A stretch of DNA of 39,658 nt from an uncultured Bacteroidales bacterium (lineage in GTDB: Bacteria; Bacteroidota; Bacteroidia; Bacteroidales; Marinilabiliaceae). The stretch is taken from assembly GCA_937892255.1 (NCBI GenBank), contig CALAUL010000089.1, forward strand, positions 1-39,658. Direction: 5' to 3'. Made by a program: the position numbers and the translations under genes. This document shows, in pieces, positions 39,478-39,658 of the stretch (positions within the stretch are counted from its first letter, which is position 1; each line of letters starts with the position of its first letter). Under the pieces are notes generated by a model, which worked only from the letters and a program-made list of their open reading frames with translations, was not told the DNA's origin and ran no database searches.

Positions 39478-39658
39478 ATGTCTGTCTACTCAATATTATC
39501 AAATATCACCTCAGAACAGCCCAATCATATCATACAACTTCGTTTCTTTCAGCAATATACATATACAATTTACATCTTCAATACGTCGATAATATTGAAT
39601 ACAAGGTGAATTCAACTTACAAATGCAATTGAATTCTGATTAGTTAATAATAAATTAA
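39478..39658. other. AT-rich end of window, no supported gene
   Basis: No credible gene. There is an inverted repeat TCAATATTATC/GATAATATTGA (about 39491-39501 and 39589-39599) and a smaller one GAATTCAA/TTGAATTC (about 39609-39637). A minus-strand frame of about 41 codons without ATG ends near 39512 and might be the tail of a gene lying beyond the window. Confidence 0.5.

Noticed and set aside
1..39658. CRISPR array, insertion sequence or restriction-modification locus
   Set aside because: No regular repeat-spacer structure, no transposase and no DNA methylase/endonuclease pair was found.
39478..39658. Minus-strand 41-codon frame ending near 39512
   Set aside because: No ATG and no recognisable protein features; too short to support without the sequence to the right.

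Overview
The window looks like chromosome of a gut- or rumen-type member of the Bacteroidales. It is AT-rich. Genes lack Shine-Dalgarno sequences, and many are preceded by the Bacteroidetes -7 promoter element TAnnTTTG, sometimes with a -33 TTTG about 19-22 nt upstream. Secreted GH43 enzymes, a CE2-type esterase lipoprotein and the proteins themselves point the same way. No species is assigned.

Layout. 1-1612 (minus strand): a lipoprotein cut by the window edge and a beta-rich, fibre-like ORF that has no start codon. 1630-4023: cdd, an MFS transporter and a DUF2807 protein in a row, then a plus-strand tRNA-Gly(CCC) with its terminator. 4268-8549: a DEDDh-type exonuclease and two divergent secreted GH43 glycosidases around a shared control region. 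8605-17698 (minus strand): trmH-like methyltransferase, HU, clpA-clpS with a class IV aminotransferase-like gene, fabD, then ftsY-rimO with a possible PD-(D/E)XK protein. 17699-18808: a 1.1-kb gene-free region rich in hairpins and 9-bp-phased GTTAAG words. 18809-19899: rpsF-rpsR-rplI. 20352-24475 (plus strand): a hypothetical gene, then a DUF4268 gene, the potassium system trkH-trkA and a DUF1294 gene. 24551-26861: a CE2-like esterase and a methyltransferase, divergent from a palindromic promoter. 26915-28634: aroC and slyD. 28810-30217: an ECF sigma factor, an Hpt protein and a STAS protein in one short operon. 30341-32400: an M48 peptidase/TerB fusion and a ZIP transporter. 32581-35173: galK and its sugar transporter. 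35446-36918: an NhaP-type antiporter with a TrkA-C domain. 36952-39477 (plus strand): broken tail genes of a phage, ending in a truncated tape measure gene.

How parts work together. ClpS delivers N-degron substrates to ClpA. The GH43 pair and the esterase act on plant or arabinoxylan-like glycans, but no SusC/SusD pair is present here. GalK and the MFS carrier form a galactose uptake and entry pair. TrkH/TrkA and the NhaP antiporter both handle K+/Na+/H+. The sigma-Hpt-STAS operon looks like a phosphorelay or partner-switch output lacking its kinase, phosphatase and anti-sigma factor.

The most unusual parts are the two outward-facing phage-like fragments that bracket an otherwise housekeeping segment and begin or end beside A-runs, a minus-strand 39-residue membrane peptide with its own terminator inside the tail genes, the sigma-Hpt-STAS operon, and the repeat-rich 1.1-kb gap. 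All functional calls are from reading the sequence; no search was run.
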